Part shown: one piece after another, positions 6,153 through 7,640 of the stretch
Numbering within the stretch: position 1 is the first letter of the stretch
Layout: each line of letters starts with the position of its first letter
Assembly: GCA_002254285.1 (NCBI GenBank)
Contig: NIUZ01000141.1
Span: 1-7,640, forward strand
DNA: 7,640 nucleotides
Reading direction: 5' to 3'
Origin: Bacteroidetes bacterium 4572_112
GTDB lineage: Bacteria > Bacteroidota > Bacteroidia > Bacteroidales > UBA1556
The notes under the pieces: model-generated
Told to the model about the DNA's origin: nothing
Databases searched by the model: none
Seen by the model: the letters and a program-made list of their open reading frames with translations, nothing else
Translations under genes and position numbers: made by a program

Positions 6153-6368
6153 ATGAATAAATTATTTTTTATAGCATCTCTTTTCAGCCTTTTATTTTTG
6201 TTTTCATGTGAAAATAATTCTACGGAAAAGCATGATAAAAGCACTGCTAATATCAATATAGATTTATCCAATTTTGATTTTGATGCCCGATTGTATGTGA
6301 TAAATATGGGTGCTAAACAAAACACTATAGTGGATTCGCTATTGGTGAAAAATTATTGTGGAGGATAA
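6153..6368 (+). CDS. Lipoprotein with DUF4369-like start, N-terminal fragment
   Basis: N-terminal piece of a lipoprotein broken by a frame shift. It has a typical lipoprotein signal, MNK followed by a Phe/Leu-rich stretch and LFSC with lipid-attachment Cys19, so the mature protein would be anchored to a membrane. The mature part NINIDLSNFDFDARLYVINMGAKQNTIVDSLLVKN looks like the first strands of a DUF4369 domain (the usual gene order is lipobox, DUF4369, thioredoxin-like domain). Homology ends at VKN (to 6353); the frame then adds YCGG and stops at TAA (6366-6368). The next gene piece overlaps in another frame. The ATG lies 3 bp after the dusB stop, so translation is probably coupled to dusB. 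DUF4369 assignment rests on pattern and architecture rather than strong motifs. Confidence 0.75.
   Translation: MNKLFFIASLFSLLFLFSCENNSTEKHDKSTANINIDLSNFDFDARLYVINMGAKQNTIVDSLLVKNYCGG
6346..6368 (+). other. Frame-break junction inside the lipoprotein gene
   Basis: The upstream frame carries VDSLLVKN up to 6353; the downstream frame carries IIVEDKDNISVKI from 6352. DUF4369 proteins normally have a further pair of strands (a G-x-F-x-F stretch and a segment with substrate-like F/Y residues) between these two parts. Their absence together with the change of frame points to an out-of-frame deletion rather than a single-base slip. Deletion size is estimated from memory of family architecture, so it is approximate. 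Confidence 0.6.
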
Positions 6369-7248
6369 AGATAATATAAGTGTAAAAATTACTGGCTCAC
6401 CAAATGGCATTTCTTATGCTGTGGAAGGCTCAGAAGCTTCACAATTGGTTTTGGATTATAGCAATTTAATTCAAAAGCATATGAACTATCACGATAGCGT
6501 TTATAGAAATTATCGCAATCATATGGGTGATAATGATATGGACGATATTCGTCGTACAACCGATTCTCTATTGAAAACAAATTATGTAAATTCTTATAAT
6601 GATTTGAAGAAAATGGTGCTTGCAAATCCAAATAACTTAGCTTCTTTACTGGGTATTTATAGTAAATTTGGTAAAACATCAATCCTTGATTTTGACCTCG
6701 ATTTTGAATTGTTTAAGGTTTTATCAGATTCATTAATTGCTAGCTATCCAACTAATACTCATGCCGTTGCATTATTTGATAGGGTGAGCAAGCATGACGA
6801 AAAGATTCAATTAACAGAGAAGAAATATAATAGCTTGGGTAAAGGAAATAAGTTTCCAAGCTTAACGCTAAAGAATAATGATAATGCACTAATTAATATT
6901 GAAGAAAATAGTGCTAAGTACAAAATTGTATACTTATGGAAGCCAAATAAGAAGAGCTTTTATGAGTTTAATAAGGTGTTTAGGAAAATATCTGAAAACT
7001 ATGATAAAAAAGAAGTTGATATTATTGCCATAGCTTTTGAAAAGGATATGCTTGCATGGCGCAATTATATTCGTATGGAACGAATGGGCGAATGGACACA
7101 CCTAATTGCTGAAGCAAATACCGAGGAGCAGATAAATCCTAAAGCTGACTATTGCTTGGTTTATGTGCTTGATGCCGACAATGTGATATTGGCTAGGTTG
7201 AAGTCATTGGAGGACTTAAGAGAAATAGATAGAATAATAAAATTATAA
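6349..7248 (+). CDS. Lipoprotein, C-terminal fragment: DUF4369 remainder and Cys-less thioredoxin-like domain
   Basis: Continuation of the lipoprotein in another frame, open from 6349 after TGA at 6346-6348. It reads KIIVEDKDNISVKITGSPNGISYAVEGSEAS, the second half of a DUF4369 domain; a GTG at 6358 is the first start-like codon but sits inside the homologous region. Counting from that GTG: a charged helical linker (about 28-160), then a thioredoxin/TlpA-like domain (about 161-296) with GNKFPSLTLKNNDNALINI, KIVYLWKPNKKS and DIIAIAFEKDMLAWRNYI. The position where redox-active relatives have WCxxC reads WKPNKKS (194-200), and the cis-Pro before the third strand is not evident (PKADYCLVYVLDADN), so it is not expected to act as a thiol oxidoreductase. 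Relatives with intact architecture are periplasmic or outer-membrane lipoproteins of Bacteroidota. About 25-35 residues expected between VDSLLVKN and the IIVEDKD segment are absent. Stop TAA at 7246-7248. Confidence 0.78.
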   Translation, partial: KIIVEDKDNISVKITGSPNGISYAVEGSEASQLVLDYSNLIQKHMNYHDSVYRNYRNHMGDNDMDDIRRTTDSLLKTNYVNSYNDLKKMVLANPNNLASLLGIYSKFGKTSILDFDLDFELFKVLSDSLIASYPTNTHAVALFDRVSKHDEKIQLTEKKYNSLGKGNKFPSLTLKNNDNALINIEENSAKYKIVYLWKPNKKSFYEFNKVFRKISENYDKKEVDIIAIAFEKDMLAWRNYIRMERMGEWTHLIAEANTEEQINPKADYCLVYVLDADNVILARLKSLEDLREIDRIIKL

Positions 7249-7263
7249 GAATTGCATTTGAAT

Positions 7264-7313
7264 AATCCCCCTTAGAAAAGGGGGCAGCATGGGTAAATGC
7301 GTGGCGGGGGATT
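7264..7313. repeat. GC-rich inverted repeat with two alternative pairings
   Basis: CCCCCTT (7267-7273) pairs with AAGGGGG (7278-7284) around an AGAA loop. Alternatively AATCCCCC (7264-7271) pairs with GGGGGATT (7306-7313), enclosing the first right arm. The C5/G5 blocks stand out sharply from the AT-rich background. Similar AATCCCCC...GGGGGATT elements are, as far as I recall, dispersed between genes in many Bacteroidota genomes. Confidence 0.75.
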
Positions 7314-7340
7314 GATATCTGTAAAGCTCCAATCCTCCGA

Positions 7341-7391
7341 ACAAATTGAATAAAATCTTCAGAAAAATTCAAAAATAAACCTTCAATTTGT
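7341..7391. repeat. 10-bp inverted repeat with 31-base loop
   Basis: ACAAATTGAA (7341-7350) is the exact reverse complement of TTCAATTTGT (7382-7391). The A-rich spacer of 31 bases shows no coding content. It may be part of the same intergenic element as the flanking hairpins. Confidence 0.65.
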
Positions 7392-7399
7392 CCACCTCC

Positions 7400-7414
7400 T
7401 TCTCCAAAGGAGAA
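7400..7414. repeat. Short perfect hairpin TTCTCC-AAA-GGAGAA
   Basis: A 6-bp perfect stem with a 3-base loop, preceded by CCACCTCC. No T-tract follows on either strand. CCTCCTTTGGAGG-like hairpins of this kind are seen between genes in Bacteroidota. Confidence 0.6.
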
Positions 7415-7470
7415 CCTAATCTATCAGGTTTATTACTCTCTTATTAAATATTAGATTATTGACGAATTAA

Positions 7471-7640
7471 CTAATCTTCCAAAAACACATATGAAATTAT
7501 ATTTGCTCCCATTTGAAGAGCTTTCAGACGCTTTACATTTGAGTCGTTATGCACATCTGCATCCTCCCAGCCATCGCCGAGGTCGCATTCGTAATCATAA
7601 AAACAAACTAGGCGCCCTTCGTAAATAATTCCGTAGCCCT
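7471..7640 (-). CDS. DUF4159 domain protein, C-terminal end (runs off the right edge)
   Basis: On the minus strand the frame is open from the window edge to TAG (7473-7471) and encodes 55 residues, GYGIIYEGRLVCFYDYECDL followed by GDGWEDADVHNDSNVKRLKA and LQMGANIISYVFLED. This carries the hallmark C-terminal features of DUF4159: a GxxYxGRLV strand, the DLGDGWED motif, an ...R..AL.MGANII.Y strand, and termination just afterwards. DUF4159 proteins are widespread in bacteria, often found in Bacteroidota, with a fold reported or predicted to resemble ThuA/glutamine-amidotransferase-like domains; the biochemical role is unknown. The start and the rest of the gene lie beyond the window. It converges on the lipoprotein gene with a 222-bp gap of inverted repeats between them. 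No Cys or lipobox evidence is available from this part. Confidence 0.8.
   Translation of the reverse strand, partial: GYGIIYEGRLVCFYDYECDLGDGWEDADVHNDSNVKRLKALQMGANIISYVFLED

Larger units (their letters stand above)
7249..7470. other. Non-coding gap with three inverted repeats
   Basis: A 222-bp gap between convergent genes with no credible coding sequence. It holds a GC-rich hairpin group (7264-7313), a long-loop inverted repeat (7341-7391), and a short perfect hairpin (7400-7414). A weaker pair TAATCTA (7417-7423) and TAGATTA (7452-7458) lies nearer the DUF4159 end. None is followed by a clear T-tract on either strand, so I do not call them intrinsic terminators. Confidence 0.75.

Noticed and set aside
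7267..7284. Intrinsic terminator of the lipoprotein gene
   Set aside because: The stem is strong, but no T-tract follows on either strand; kept as an inverted repeat instead.

Overview
The window looks like an ordinary housekeeping stretch of an AT-rich Bacteroidota (Bacteroidetes) chromosome. The evidence for that is the type of LeuRS and MnmA sequence, a DUF4369-style lipoprotein, a secreted MORN/YwqK-like protein, a DUF4159 protein end, A/T-rich translation starts with no clear Shine-Dalgarno sequence, and TAnnTTTG-type promoter boxes. Class or genus cannot be fixed from this alone.

Layout, left to right. (1) 1-3910, plus strand, apparently one transcription unit: leucyl-tRNA synthetase (5' end outside the window, broken into two frames near 984-993), a secreted MORN-repeat protein, and mnmA (tRNA 2-thiouridylase), whose start overlaps the preceding gene by 17 bp. 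(2) 3911-4166, non-coding and rich in short repeats, between convergent genes. (3) 4167-5084, minus strand: a CPBP (CAAX/Abi-type) intramembrane protease whose last five codons and stop lie inside a copy of a 24-bp repeat from the neighbouring gap. (4) 5085-5159, divergent promoter region. (5) 5160-7248, plus strand: dusB-type tRNA dihydrouridine synthase, then 3 bp later a lipoprotein of DUF4369 plus thioredoxin-like type, again broken into two frames (near 6349-6357). (6) 7249-7470, non-coding with three inverted repeats. (7) 7471-7640, minus strand: the C-terminal 55 residues of a DUF4159 protein running off the right edge.

Functionally the intact core is translation-related: charging of tRNA-Leu (leuS), s2U34 thiolation (mnmA) and dihydrouridine formation (dusB), interleaved with envelope proteins (MORN protein, lipoprotein, CPBP protease).

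I did not find a convincing new biological system. The most notable signals are two similar lesions, in leuS and in the lipoprotein gene. Each joins two clearly homologous halves in different reading frames and appears to lack a dozen or more expected residues. Because leuS is essential, this suggests either small deletions in the assembly or real gene decay backed by a second copy. Also notable are a 10-bp-period tandem array, a repeat that supplies the end of a gene, and a thioredoxin-like domain without its CxxC motif.
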